From NCBI RefSeq assembly GCF_900103005.1, contig NZ_FMWL01000011.1, positions 34,735 through 98,734 of the forward strand: a DNA stretch of 64,000 nt. The letters are read 5' to 3'. Made by a program: the position numbers and the translations under genes. The notes beneath the pieces are model-generated. The model was not told where the DNA came from. It saw only the letters and a program-made list of their open reading frames with translations, and did not search any database. Source of the stretch: Acidaminobacter hydrogenoformans DSM 2784. Lineage in GTDB: Bacteria; Bacillota; Clostridia; Peptostreptococcales; Acidaminobacteraceae. Shown here piece after piece: positions 36,641 through 44,557 of the stretch (positions are counted from its first letter, which is position 1; each line of letters starts with the position of its first letter).

Positions 36641-36814
36641 AACTGTAGGGAAGTTGCCAAAAGTCTGTTATTTCAATAACAAGAGGGAGTGAGTCAATTT
36701 TAGGGATAACATCGACTTGAAATGAAATCATTAATATTGAATTAAAATCTTTTTCGTCAAGACTTATGATGACTGTTTATAAGTAAATGGTCAAATTTTT
36801 CAGGAGGTGCCTTT

Positions 36815-37123
36815 ATGAGAATTGAAAATCATCCCGTTCTTGATTTTGACAGGAGCAAGACAGTTTCTTTCACTTTTGAAGGAAAACAGCTTCAGGGTTA
36901 CGATGGTGAGACTATAGCTTCCGCGCTTCACGCAAATGGCGTTAAAGTATTACGGCATGATCACAGGCCAAGAGGCTTTTATTGCGCAATTGGCAACTGT
37001 TCCTCATGTTTGATGGAAGTGAACGGTGAGCCAAACGTACGCGTTTGCATTGAGCCACTCGTTGAAGGTATGGTTGTCAACATGCAGCAAGGCAAAGGCG
37101 CATTTTTGGGAGGCGAGAAATAA
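36815..37123 (+). CDS. 2Fe-2S protein, HcnA/opine-oxidase small-subunit-like
   Basis: A 102-residue ferredoxin-fold protein (Fer2_4) with YCAIGNCSSCLMEVNG and a later VRVC: the four cysteines of a plant-type 2Fe-2S cluster. It resembles HcnA and the N-terminal segment of sarcosine-oxidase alpha. The ATG at 36815 follows AGGAGGTG. The next gene starts one base inside its stop codon (TAATG), so both are coupled. It should pass electrons within the flavoprotein complex encoded by the next four genes. Confidence 0.85.
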   Translation: MRIENHPVLDFDRSKTVSFTFEGKQLQGYDGETIASALHANGVKVLRHDHRPRGFYCAIGNCSSCLMEVNGEPNVRVCIEPLVEGMVVNMQQGKGAFLGGEK

Positions 37124-38196
37124 TGTTACATACTGAAGTAGCAGTTATTGGCGGAGGCCCAGCAGGGATGAGCGCAGCAATCGCAGCTGCAAAGCAAGGC
37201 GCAAGAGTCGTTCTTTTCGAAAGAGGACTCAAACTTGGCGGACAGTTGGTTAAGCAAACACATAGATTCTTTGGTTCCGAACATGAATACGCTGGAACGA
37301 GAGGCATAGACATAGCAGTAATACTGCAAGAGATGATCGAAAAAAACAAGCTCATTGAAGTCAAAACTGATACAACGGTTCTTGGAATTTACCAAGATGG
37401 CGTCATTACCTATGAAGAACGTTATGAGTATGGCAGAATGACGGCTGAAAAAGTCATAATCACAACTGGTGCTGCGGAAAAAATGCTGCTGTTCCCAAAC
37501 AACGACCTGCCGGGGGTTTATGGGGCTGGCGCTGTTCAAACTTTTATGAACCAATTTGGTGTTAAACCCGGCGATAAGGTGCTGATGGTTGGCGCAGGAA
37601 ATATTGGCCTCATAGTTTCTTATCAGCTGGTGCAAGCGGGTGTAAAGATTGAAGCGATCATTGATGCCGCTCCTAAAGTGGGTGGCTACCTGGTTCATGC
37701 TGCGAAGCTTCAGCGTCTTGGTGTTCCAATCTTAACACAGACGACCATTAAAGAAGCGCTTGGTGAAGAATTCATAACGGGTGCAGTCATTCATGAAATT
37801 GACTCAAATTTCGCACCAATTAAAGGGACTGAAAGAAACGTTGATATTGATACCATCTGCCTTGCAGTTGGATTGACACCTTTGTCAGAACTTCTACGCC
37901 ATATTGGTTGTGAACTGAAACATGTTCCAATACTGGGTGGCTATGTGCCAATTAAAGACCAATATATGGAGACTTCAGCAAAAGGGATCTACGTTGCTGG
38001 TGATGTCGCTTGTATTGAAGAAGCCAGCGCGGCAATGATTGAAGGCAGTATTGCCGGTGTTTCAGCAGCTATGGCGCTTGGTTATGTCAGAGATGGTGAA
38101 GAAGCGCGAAAACACTATATTCAAGAGCTTCAGGGAATGCGCTCCGGTTCTGTTGGCGAAAAGATCAGGCAAGGCCTCGATCAACTTTGTGGGTAG
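37123..38196 (+). CDS. FAD/NAD-dependent oxidoreductase, HcnB/OoxA-like subunit
   Basis: A 357-residue two-dinucleotide flavoprotein: FAD motif VIGGGPAGMSAAIAAAKQGA at the N-terminus, a second Rossmann motif MVGAGNIGLIVSYQL (about 150-165) and the late FAD motif GIYVAGDVACIEEASAAMIEG. It matches the HcnB/OoxA and dye-linked proline dehydrogenase alpha-type subunits, which route electrons from the substrate-oxidising subunit. It is tightly coupled to the 2Fe-2S gene upstream and to the 4Fe-4S gene downstream. Confidence 0.85.
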   Translation: MLHTEVAVIGGGPAGMSAAIAAAKQGARVVLFERGLKLGGQLVKQTHRFFGSEHEYAGTRGIDIAVILQEMIEKNKLIEVKTDTTVLGIYQDGVITYEERYEYGRMTAEKVIITTGAAEKMLLFPNNDLPGVYGAGAVQTFMNQFGVKPGDKVLMVGAGNIGLIVSYQLVQAGVKIEAIIDAAPKVGGYLVHAAKLQRLGVPILTQTTIKEALGEEFITGAVIHEIDSNFAPIKGTERNVDIDTICLAVGLTPLSELLRHIGCELKHVPILGGYVPIKDQYMETSAKGIYVAGDVACIEEASAAMIEGSIAGVSAAMALGYVRDGEEARKHYIQELQGMRSGSVGEKIRQGLDQLCG

Positions 38197-38207
38197 GAGG
38201 AATTACA

Positions 38208-38696
38208 TTGTTTAATAGATGTGGAATTGTCAGTCAAGAAATGTTTGAGAGCCTGCTTCCATCAAAAGAAAGAAGAGAACAAGGCCCATATGTCATAATG
38301 GAATGTTTTCAAAGTATTCCTTGTAATCCGTGCAATACCAGCTGCAGCTTTGGTGCGGTAAAATTCATGGAAGATATTAATGAGACACCTACCGTTTACT
38401 CGGAAAAATGTACAGGGTGCGCGGTGTGCGTCAGTGTTTGTCCTGGACTTGCCTGTTTTGTCATTGATGAAACTTATTCTGAAAATGAAGTTTCAATCAA
38501 AATTCCGTATGAAATGACGCCGCTTCCTGAAAAAGGCACTGAAACTGACGCGCTGGACCGCTTTGGAAATGTTGTGGGCACCGCGAAAGTCATCCAGGTT
38601 CAGTCAAATAAAAAATTAGACAAAACCAATATTGTCACTATAGCGGTACCAAAAGAGCTCATCTATGAGGTACGCAGCATCAACGTGAGGGGGTAG
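38208..38696 (+). CDS. 4Fe-4S ferredoxin-like subunit of the amine-dehydrogenase complex
   Basis: TTG at 38208 is chosen because TAGGAGG lies 7 nt upstream; the in-frame GTG at 38187 has no such site. The 162-residue product has two Cys clusters: CFQSIPCNPCNTSC and CTGCAVCVSVCPGLAC, giving two probable 4Fe-4S centres. It probably carries electrons out of the flavoprotein complex, as do ferredoxin-like subunits of archaeal dye-linked proline dehydrogenases. Its position between the HcnB-like and BFD-like genes supports this. Confidence 0.75.
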   Translation: MFNRCGIVSQEMFESLLPSKERREQGPYVIMECFQSIPCNPCNTSCSFGAVKFMEDINETPTVYSEKCTGCAVCVSVCPGLACFVIDETYSENEVSIKIPYEMTPLPEKGTETDALDRFGNVVGTAKVIQVQSNKKLDKTNIVTIAVPKELIYEVRSINVRG

Positions 38697-38700
38697 CACA

Positions 38701-38979
38701 ATGGATAAGTCAAAAGTCTATCTATGCAGATGTGAAAATCTGACACTGGAAGATTTGCATAAACAATTAGATGAAGGCTCTTTCTCAATGGAAGAAATCA
38801 AGCGGTCCACACGCTGTACCATGGGACCATGCCAAGGCCGCACCTGCAGGGAATTGATCGCAAAAGAAATCGCAAAATACCATGCGCTTAAAATGGAACA
38901 AGTTGATATGCCAACTTACAGAGCGCCTGTAAAGCCAATAAAAATGGGTAAAGTCGCAGGAGGTGCCAGGAATGCGTAA
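38701..38979 (+). CDS. BFD-like 2Fe-2S protein
   Basis: A 92-residue protein with the bacterioferritin-associated-ferredoxin-like pattern: CRCENLT near the start and CTMGPCQGRTC (about 39-49). This domain is often fused to the C-terminus of HcnB/OoxA-type subunits; here it is a separate gene. The ATG at 38701 lies 2 bp after the previous stop with GGGGG upstream. The downstream flavoprotein gene overlaps its end by 8 bp. Confidence 0.85.
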   Translation: MDKSKVYLCRCENLTLEDLHKQLDEGSFSMEEIKRSTRCTMGPCQGRTCRELIAKEIAKYHALKMEQVDMPTYRAPVKPIKMGKVAGGARNA

Positions 38980-40114
38980 GAATGCTGATGTAGTAGTTAT
39001 TGGAGGCGGTTCGGTCGGATGTTCTGTCGCTTATAATCTGGCGCTCAAAGGATTCAAGAACATTGTCCTCATTGAAAAAAGATACATAACAAGTGGTTCA
39101 ACGGGCAGATGCGGCGCAGGCATTCGCCAGCAGTGGGGCACAGAAATTAATATCAAGCTGTCACGCTTAGCCGCCAATCTTTTCCTCGAGCTGGGTGAGA
39201 AGACCGGCTATGGAGATATTGAATTCAGACAAGCGGGCTACTTAATGATTACGTATGACAAACAACAAGCTGAGAGATTGAATAAGAACCTCATCTTGCA
39301 GCAGTCTCTTGGTGTTCCGGCGAAAAAGCTGTCTGGCCCTGAAGCCAAAGACGTTGTGCCTTATCTGAACATTGACGGTATGGAAGCGGCGTTTTATTGC
39401 AAGGAAGATGGCTGTATCAACCCTTTCAAAGCGACCTTTGCTTTTGAAAAGGGCGCAAAAGACTTAGGTGTTGAATTTGAAAAGTATACTGAGGTCCTTG
39501 GCATTGAAACAGAGGGTGGAAAAATAAAAGCAGTCGTTACGGACAAAGGTACTATTAATACGCCGATTGTCGTTAATGCCACAGGCCCATATGCCAAATT
39601 TATTGGGAAGATGATTGGTGTTTCGCATCCGGTTGAGCCTGAACGACACCAGATTTTAGTCACAGAACCTTTGGAGCATATGGTTGGTCCACTCGTCATG
39701 TCCTTCAACCATGATTCTTACATTAATCAGCAGCATCATGGCGGTTTTGTAATGGGCTATGGGATCCCCAATGAGCCTAAGCGTATCAACTACAATCACG
39801 ACTGGGCGTTCATGGAAGATATGGCTAAGAAAGCAGTGTTCCAAATTCCAGCACTGAAAGACGTCCGCATTGTCAGGCAGTGGGCAGGTCATTATGGTAT
39901 ATCCCCGGATGGTCAGCCAATTGTAGGGTCGATTCCTGAGGTAGAAGGCTACTATATGGCGCTTGGATGCGGCAAAGGATTCATGCTTTCTCCAGCAATA
40001 GGCTTGCTGCTTGCTGAGCATTTGAGTGGCGAAAAGACAACGCTGGATATTGAAGCTATGAATGTTCGCAGATTTGAAAAAGGTGAACTGATCTTTGAAA
40101 CAGGTGTTGTATAA
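38972..40114 (+). CDS. DAO-family FAD amine/amino-acid dehydrogenase, SoxB/HcnC/OoxB-like catalytic subunit
   Basis: ATG at 38972 follows GGAGG by 8 nt (an in-frame GTG at 38963 overlaps that site). The 380-residue product has the FAD motif VVVIGGGSVGCSVAYNLALKG, the STGRCGAGIRQQWG segment typical of sarcosine-oxidase-beta/HcnC proteins, and GHYGISPDGQPIVGSIPEVEGYYMALGCGKGFM near the end. DAO enzymes of this group oxidise secondary amines such as sarcosine, proline, dimethylglycine or opines, releasing an imine that hydrolyses to an aldehyde or oxo-acid. With the four preceding genes it makes a complete dehydrogenase complex; the exact substrate is not decided by the sequence. Confidence 0.85.
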   Translation: MRKNADVVVIGGGSVGCSVAYNLALKGFKNIVLIEKRYITSGSTGRCGAGIRQQWGTEINIKLSRLAANLFLELGEKTGYGDIEFRQAGYLMITYDKQQAERLNKNLILQQSLGVPAKKLSGPEAKDVVPYLNIDGMEAAFYCKEDGCINPFKATFAFEKGAKDLGVEFEKYTEVLGIETEGGKIKAVVTDKGTINTPIVVNATGPYAKFIGKMIGVSHPVEPERHQILVTEPLEHMVGPLVMSFNHDSYINQQHHGGFVMGYGIPNEPKRINYNHDWAFMEDMAKKAVFQIPALKDVRIVRQWAGHYGISPDGQPIVGSIPEVEGYYMALGCGKGFMLSPAIGLLLAEHLSGEKTTLDIEAMNVRRFEKGELIFETGVV

Positions 40115-40192
40115 GCCTTACATTCACTTTAAAGTTCTCGACTGAAAACAAAGCTCTTAACAAAATATTGGCAAGGCAAGGAGTGGTAAGTA

Positions 40193-40585
40193 ATGCCCCT
40201 TCAATTCAATAACGAAACGTGTTCAGGCTGCAAGACCTGTCAATTGGTTTGCGCCCTGGGCAAGTTTAAAATATCAAATCCATCTCTCGCATACTTAAAT
40301 GTCTATGGAAAGTTTCCGGCACCGGGGAAATATTATGTTGATTATTGTGATCAGTGTGGTAAATGTGCTGAAGTTTGTCCAGCAGGTGCCATTGAACAAA
40401 CGGATGGCGTATACATAATTGATCCAGAGCTCTGCATTGGTTGCAAACTTTGTATGGATGCCTGTCCTTATGAAGTGATCCGCTTCGTGGATGGAATCGC
40501 CTATAAATGTGACGCCTGTGGGCAGTGCGCAGAGATTTGTCCAAGAAATGCGCTGACCTTTCCAGAGGAGGGAGCATCCGTATGA
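40193..40585 (+). CDS. Polyferredoxin-like protein, four 4Fe-4S motifs, AOR partner
   Basis: A 130-residue protein with four CxxCxxCxxxC motifs: CSGCKTCQLVC, CDQCGKCAEVC, CIGCKLCMDAC and CDACGQCAEIC, so up to four 4Fe-4S clusters. Proteins of this kind are the electron-transfer partner of AOR-family enzymes. ATG at 40193 follows AAGGAG. Its stop overlaps the start of the AOR gene (ATGA), which points to tight coupling and a shared complex. Confidence 0.88.
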   Translation: MPLQFNNETCSGCKTCQLVCALGKFKISNPSLAYLNVYGKFPAPGKYYVDYCDQCGKCAEVCPAGAIEQTDGVYIIDPELCIGCKLCMDACPYEVIRFVDGIAYKCDACGQCAEICPRNALTFPEEGASV

Positions 40586-42459
40586 TTTATGGTTATGCAG
40601 GAAGTATGCTGAGAATAGACTTATCCAACAATAAAATCACAACAACGCCGTTGAAAGAGGAATTGGTGGAAGAGTACGTCGGTGGACGCGGTTTTACAGC
40701 GAAAATCCTCTATGATGAAAACCCACCCAATGTGCATCCATTTAGCCCGGATAATATTTTTGTGGTTGCCATGGGCCCTCTGAGCGGCCATATGCTTCCT
40801 TCCAGCGGCAAGACCCACTTCGCGACCAAATCGCCTGCAACAGGCGGTTATGGGGACAGCAATATGGGCGGCCACTTTGGTGTTACAATGAAATACGCAG
40901 GTTATGATGTCATGATCCTCAAAGGAAAAGCGGAAAAGCGCAGCTATATTTTAATTGATGATGATAAAGTCACAATAGTGGATGCAGAAAAGTACTGGGG
41001 AAAAGGGTCGGCAGAAATTGAGGAAGCTATGAAAAAGGAGCTGGGGGATGAATTTCAGATCCTGACTATTGGCCCCGCTGGAGAAAATCTCGTTAATTTT
41101 GCCTGTATTTCTCACGACTTTGGCCGACAAGCTGGACGGATTGGTATTGGGGCAGTGCTTGGTTCTAAAAATATCAAGGCAATTGCTGTCCGTGGAACGA
41201 AGGGCATTCCGGTCTTTGATCCGGCGCTGCTGCTCGAAAAAGGCAAAAAGATGTATGCGGATTTGAGAAAAAAACCTGGCTTTACAGGATGGACGCCGCA
41301 AGGAACAGCAGGGATAACGGATTGGTGTAATAACGTTGGGGCGCTGCCAACAAGGAATTTCCAAAAGTCGAGCTGCGACTACGCAGAAAAGATTAATGGT
41401 CAAGCGGTCCTGAAAGAGCTGAAGATCACAGATAAAGGCTGCTTTTCTTGCCCGACGCCTTGTGGGAAATACGGGCACGCTAAAACCAAAATTGGCGATG
41501 CCTATGTGGAAGGTCCAGAATATGAAACCTTGTCCCTTTTGGGAAGCAACTGTGATATCAGCAACATTCATGACATTGCCTATCTGAATTATATCTGTGA
41601 CGAGTTGGGTCTTGATACTTGTTCCGCTGGTGTAGTCCTTAGTTTTGCCTTTGAATGTTATGAAAAGGGCTTGCTGAGCAAGGAAGAAGTCGGTATGGAC
41701 ATTAAGTTTGGTGACTTTGATTCCGCGGTGTACCTACTTCGTCATATCGCGGAAAGAGAAGGCATTGGCAACGTATTGGCGGAAGGTGTTAGAGGGGCTG
41801 CGGAGACCATCGGCAAAGGCAGTGATGTTTTCGCGATTCACGTCAAGGGGCTTGAATGGACGGGCTATGAGAGCCGTAATGCGCCTGGTATGATGCTGGG
41901 GTATATGACGGCGGACATTGGTGCCCATCATGGAAGGTGCTGGGTGCTTGGCAATGATGTTGCAGGATCCGCGGTTGTCGGCAACGTCAACGACCTGATC
42001 TCTGGGGAACAAAACGCGAACCAGCTGCCCAAAGCCAAGCATGAGCATGTTGTTCCAATAGTGCTGAAAAGCCAGCATATCAGGCCGGCTTTTGATATAA
42101 TTGGTACTTGCAGGCTGCAGTTTATGGAAATTGGCCTTGAAACCTCGTATTATGAAGATGTGTTTTACGCCATTACGGGAAGAAAGTTTTCCTGGGTTGA
42201 GCTTGAAACGTTGTCGGAGAAGCTTTGGCACTTAAACAGAATGTATAATGTACGTGAGATTAACGATTTTGGCAGAAAGTATGATTATCCGCCTAAACGT
42301 TTCTACACAGAGCCAATTCCAGATGGCCCGAATAAAGGACACTTTGTTGCCTTTGATGCGATTGAGGAAATGCTGGATAATTATTACGACGGCCGGGGCT
42401 GGGACAGAAATGGTATCCCGACTCGTGAGACTCTCGAGAAATTTGACCTTAATCTATAA
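40582..42459 (+). CDS. Aldehyde:ferredoxin oxidoreductase-family protein (W/Mo-pterin)
   Basis: ATG at 40582 follows GAGGAGGGAG; 625 residues. The N-domain has YGYAGSMLRIDLS, YVGGRGFTAKIL and the pterin-binding GYGDSNMGGHFGVTMKYAGYD region. The iron-sulfur ligands are in CFSCPTPC (about residues 296-303) with a further Cys later (LDTCSAG). AOR enzymes oxidise aldehydes to acids with a tungsten or molybdenum bis-pterin and reduce ferredoxin. Here the aldehyde may come from the amine dehydrogenase encoded upstream. Substrate range inside the family varies widely, so the aldehyde is not identified. Confidence 0.88.
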   Translation: MIYGYAGSMLRIDLSNNKITTTPLKEELVEEYVGGRGFTAKILYDENPPNVHPFSPDNIFVVAMGPLSGHMLPSSGKTHFATKSPATGGYGDSNMGGHFGVTMKYAGYDVMILKGKAEKRSYILIDDDKVTIVDAEKYWGKGSAEIEEAMKKELGDEFQILTIGPAGENLVNFACISHDFGRQAGRIGIGAVLGSKNIKAIAVRGTKGIPVFDPALLLEKGKKMYADLRKKPGFTGWTPQGTAGITDWCNNVGALPTRNFQKSSCDYAEKINGQAVLKELKITDKGCFSCPTPCGKYGHAKTKIGDAYVEGPEYETLSLLGSNCDISNIHDIAYLNYICDELGLDTCSAGVVLSFAFECYEKGLLSKEEVGMDIKFGDFDSAVYLLRHIAEREGIGNVLAEGVRGAAETIGKGSDVFAIHVKGLEWTGYESRNAPGMMLGYMTADIGAHHGRCWVLGNDVAGSAVVGNVNDLISGEQNANQLPKAKHEHVVPIVLKSQHIRPAFDIIGTCRLQFMEIGLETSYYEDVFYAITGRKFSWVELETLSEKLWHLNRMYNVREINDFGRKYDYPPKRFYTEPIPDGPNKGHFVAFDAIEEMLDNYYDGRGWDRNGIPTRETLEKFDLNL

Positions 42460-42502
42460 ATGGTTTTTGTACTGAAGTTTGTTTGGGAGGTGGGCGGCAC
42501 TT

Positions 42503-42751
42503 ATGCAGATTACAATAAAATTGTCAGAGAGCCTGCTTTCTATTTATAAAACTTCAGGCGTAGAGTTTGAGGAAACTTTTATGATCGATACTGAAGGTGC
42601 AGTGACGATCAAAGAAATTCTCAATCAGGCTGGGATCAGCCCAATGCTGACCCCTATGATTATAGTCAACAATAAAGCCTGCAGCTCACTCAATGAGGTG
42701 ATCGATGAAGCTTCAACGATCACCCTCATTGGCCCCTTGGCAGGAGGATAA
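42503..42751 (+). CDS. MoaD/ThiS-like beta-grasp sulfur-carrier protein
   Basis: ATG at 42503 follows GGGAGGTGGGCGG; 82 residues. It has the beta-grasp pattern of MoaD/ThiS (MQITIKLSESLL, TIKEILNQAGI, MIIVNNKACS) and ends in the required Gly-Gly (IGPLAGG). MoaD-like carriers donate sulfur for molybdopterin/tungstopterin synthesis. Its place directly after the AOR gene suggests a cofactor carrier dedicated to that enzyme, as seen beside AOR genes elsewhere. Confidence 0.8.
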   Translation: MQITIKLSESLLSIYKTSGVEFEETFMIDTEGAVTIKEILNQAGISPMLTPMIIVNNKACSSLNEVIDEASTITLIGPLAGG

Positions 42752-42771
42752 AAAATGGAGGTAGTGATTCT

Positions 42772-44346
42772 ATGAGTAAAAATAAAGGCTTTGAAATTGA
42801 AAAAAGTACATTTTTACCTTCCGCGATCATCTTGGGAGTAGTTCTACTGATCGGCATTGTCTTCCCTTCATTTTTTCACTCATCAGTCGGTTATTTGTTT
42901 GATGTAACGACAAAAGGCTTTGGCTGGTTTTATCTGATGGTATCCCTTGCGTTATTGTTTATTTGTTTCTATATTGCAGCTTCGCCATTTGGCAAAAAGA
43001 TTATAGGCGGACCTGACGCTAAACCAGAACATAATGTTTTCTCTTGGTGCGCTATGGCAGTCTGCAGCGGGATTGCCACTGCAATGGTATTTTACGCCGT
43101 TGGTGAACCACTTTCCTATTTTTATAACCCTCCTGCATTTACATATTTGGATCCGTTGACACCACAAGCTGCTGTTCGTGCCATCCAAATCTCTTCCTTC
43201 CATTGGTCGTTTTTATATTATGGCATCTTTGCCTTCTGGGGTTTAGCAGTTGGTTATATGTCCATGAATCACAACTTGCCATATCGTCCAAGCTCGGCAC
43301 TTTATCCTTTGATGAAGGAGAAAGTCTTTGGTTGGCAGGGTAAAGTTGTTGACGTCCTGTCCATTCTGGCGCTCGTCGGTGGTATTGTTACCTCACTTGG
43401 ATTTGGGACAACGCAGTTTGCATCAGGGATGCAGTTCGTCTTTGGGATTCAGCCAAGCAACACCATCTATGCATTAACCATTTTAGTCGTCACGCTTTCG
43501 TATACGATTTCAAGTTCTCGTGGACTCAATAAAGGGATGAAGATTATCAGTAACGCAAACGCCTACATCTATATCATTATTACAGCGTTCCTGATAATTT
43601 TTGGGCCAACAATCTTCCTTGCAAATCTCTTTACTGAAAGTGTAGCTTCCATGCTCAATAATTTTATCACCACAGCGCTTAATGCTGACGCCTTTAATGT
43701 TGGTGAAGGTTGGAGCCGAAATAATACCGTGTTCTTTATGGCTTGGATCATGGCCTATGCGCCTTTGGTCGGGATGTTCCTGGCGAAAATCTCAAGAGGG
43801 CGAAGTGTCCGCGCGTATTTGCTGGTCAATATCTTCGTCCCTGGCATCTTCGTATTCATTTGGTTCACCGCATTTGGCGGCAACGCGATTTATCAGGATT
43901 TCTACAATCAAGCTGGGATCTACGAAACCATTCAACAACTAGGTTTTCCGGTCGCGAACTTTGCGCTTCTCCAGCAAATGCCTTTTTATAGCGTTATGAT
44001 TCCACTGCTGGTAGCGGTTCTGTTTTTCTCATTTATCACGCTTGCAGACGCTATGACAGGCACAATTTCATCTGTAACGCTCAAACACTCTGTCGCGGGA
44101 GAAGCACCTCGCCAAATCAAATTATTCTGGGGCTTGATGATAGGTGCCACCACGCTGATCTGTCTGTTTGCTTTAGGTGAAGTGGGTACGACGGCGTTAC
44201 AGACCATGAGTATTGTCTATGCGCTGCCAATTTTCATCTTCACGCTTCCGGTTATTGTCAGTGTCTTCCGTATGGTTTCTGGTCAAGTAGACGCAGAAAT
44301 GGCTTTGGCTGGATTTGAAATTGAAGAAGAGGAAGATGCGGCATAG
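42772..44346 (+). CDS. BCCT-family transporter with atypical tryptophan box
   Basis: A 524-residue, 12-helix betaine/carnitine/choline transporter homologue (FNPGVxY-type start replaced by TFLPSAIILGVVLLIGIVFP; GLNKGMKIISNANAYIYI; VGMFLAKISRGRSVR is the family signature). The canonical signature before it is rich in Trp (FYWAWWxxWSP); here it reads FFMAWIMAYAP, so several aromatic residues that bind quaternary ammonium groups are replaced. It probably imports a related but not fully methylated amine. As the last gene of the operon it should supply the amine-dehydrogenase substrate. The ATG at 42772 follows GGAGGTAG. Confidence 0.88.
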   Translation: MSKNKGFEIEKSTFLPSAIILGVVLLIGIVFPSFFHSSVGYLFDVTTKGFGWFYLMVSLALLFICFYIAASPFGKKIIGGPDAKPEHNVFSWCAMAVCSGIATAMVFYAVGEPLSYFYNPPAFTYLDPLTPQAAVRAIQISSFHWSFLYYGIFAFWGLAVGYMSMNHNLPYRPSSALYPLMKEKVFGWQGKVVDVLSILALVGGIVTSLGFGTTQFASGMQFVFGIQPSNTIYALTILVVTLSYTISSSRGLNKGMKIISNANAYIYIIITAFLIIFGPTIFLANLFTESVASMLNNFITTALNADAFNVGEGWSRNNTVFFMAWIMAYAPLVGMFLAKISRGRSVRAYLLVNIFVPGIFVFIWFTAFGGNAIYQDFYNQAGIYETIQQLGFPVANFALLQQMPFYSVMIPLLVAVLFFSFITLADAMTGTISSVTLKHSVAGEAPRQIKLFWGLMIGATTLICLFALGEVGTTALQTMSIVYALPIFIFTLPVIVSVFRMVSGQVDAEMALAGFEIEEEEDAA

Positions 44347-44376
44347 ATACTTAAAAATAAATACTAATCTCAAATT

Positions 44377-44412
44377 ACCAGGATCATCTGAAAGGGTGGT
44401 CTTGGTTTTTTG
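44377..44412 (+). terminator. Intrinsic terminator, diverged GCCAAGACCA family, copy 6
   Basis: ACCAGGATCATC pairs with GGTGGTCTTGGT (with G-U pairs), then TTTTTTG. It ends the amine/AOR operon. Confidence 0.65.
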
Positions 44413-44557
44413 TTGCGGCTCTTATGTGTTAAGAATCATACGTCCTTCTGTTTCAAGGCCGGGATAAGTGGCATTCTTCTTTATAAGGCCTGTGTAACAG
44501 GTGACGCGCCTGATTTGGGGTGCTTTCTTATATAACGTGGACAAGGAGGACAAAACA

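Noticed and set aside
36641..36814. Riboswitch in the long leader of the amine operon
   Set aside because: The roughly 165-nt leader is AT-rich and shows no conserved riboswitch core that I recognise, and no terminator hairpin before the first gene.
40951..41571. 206-codon minus-strand frame
   Set aside because: Antisense to the AOR-family gene; no recognisable domain.
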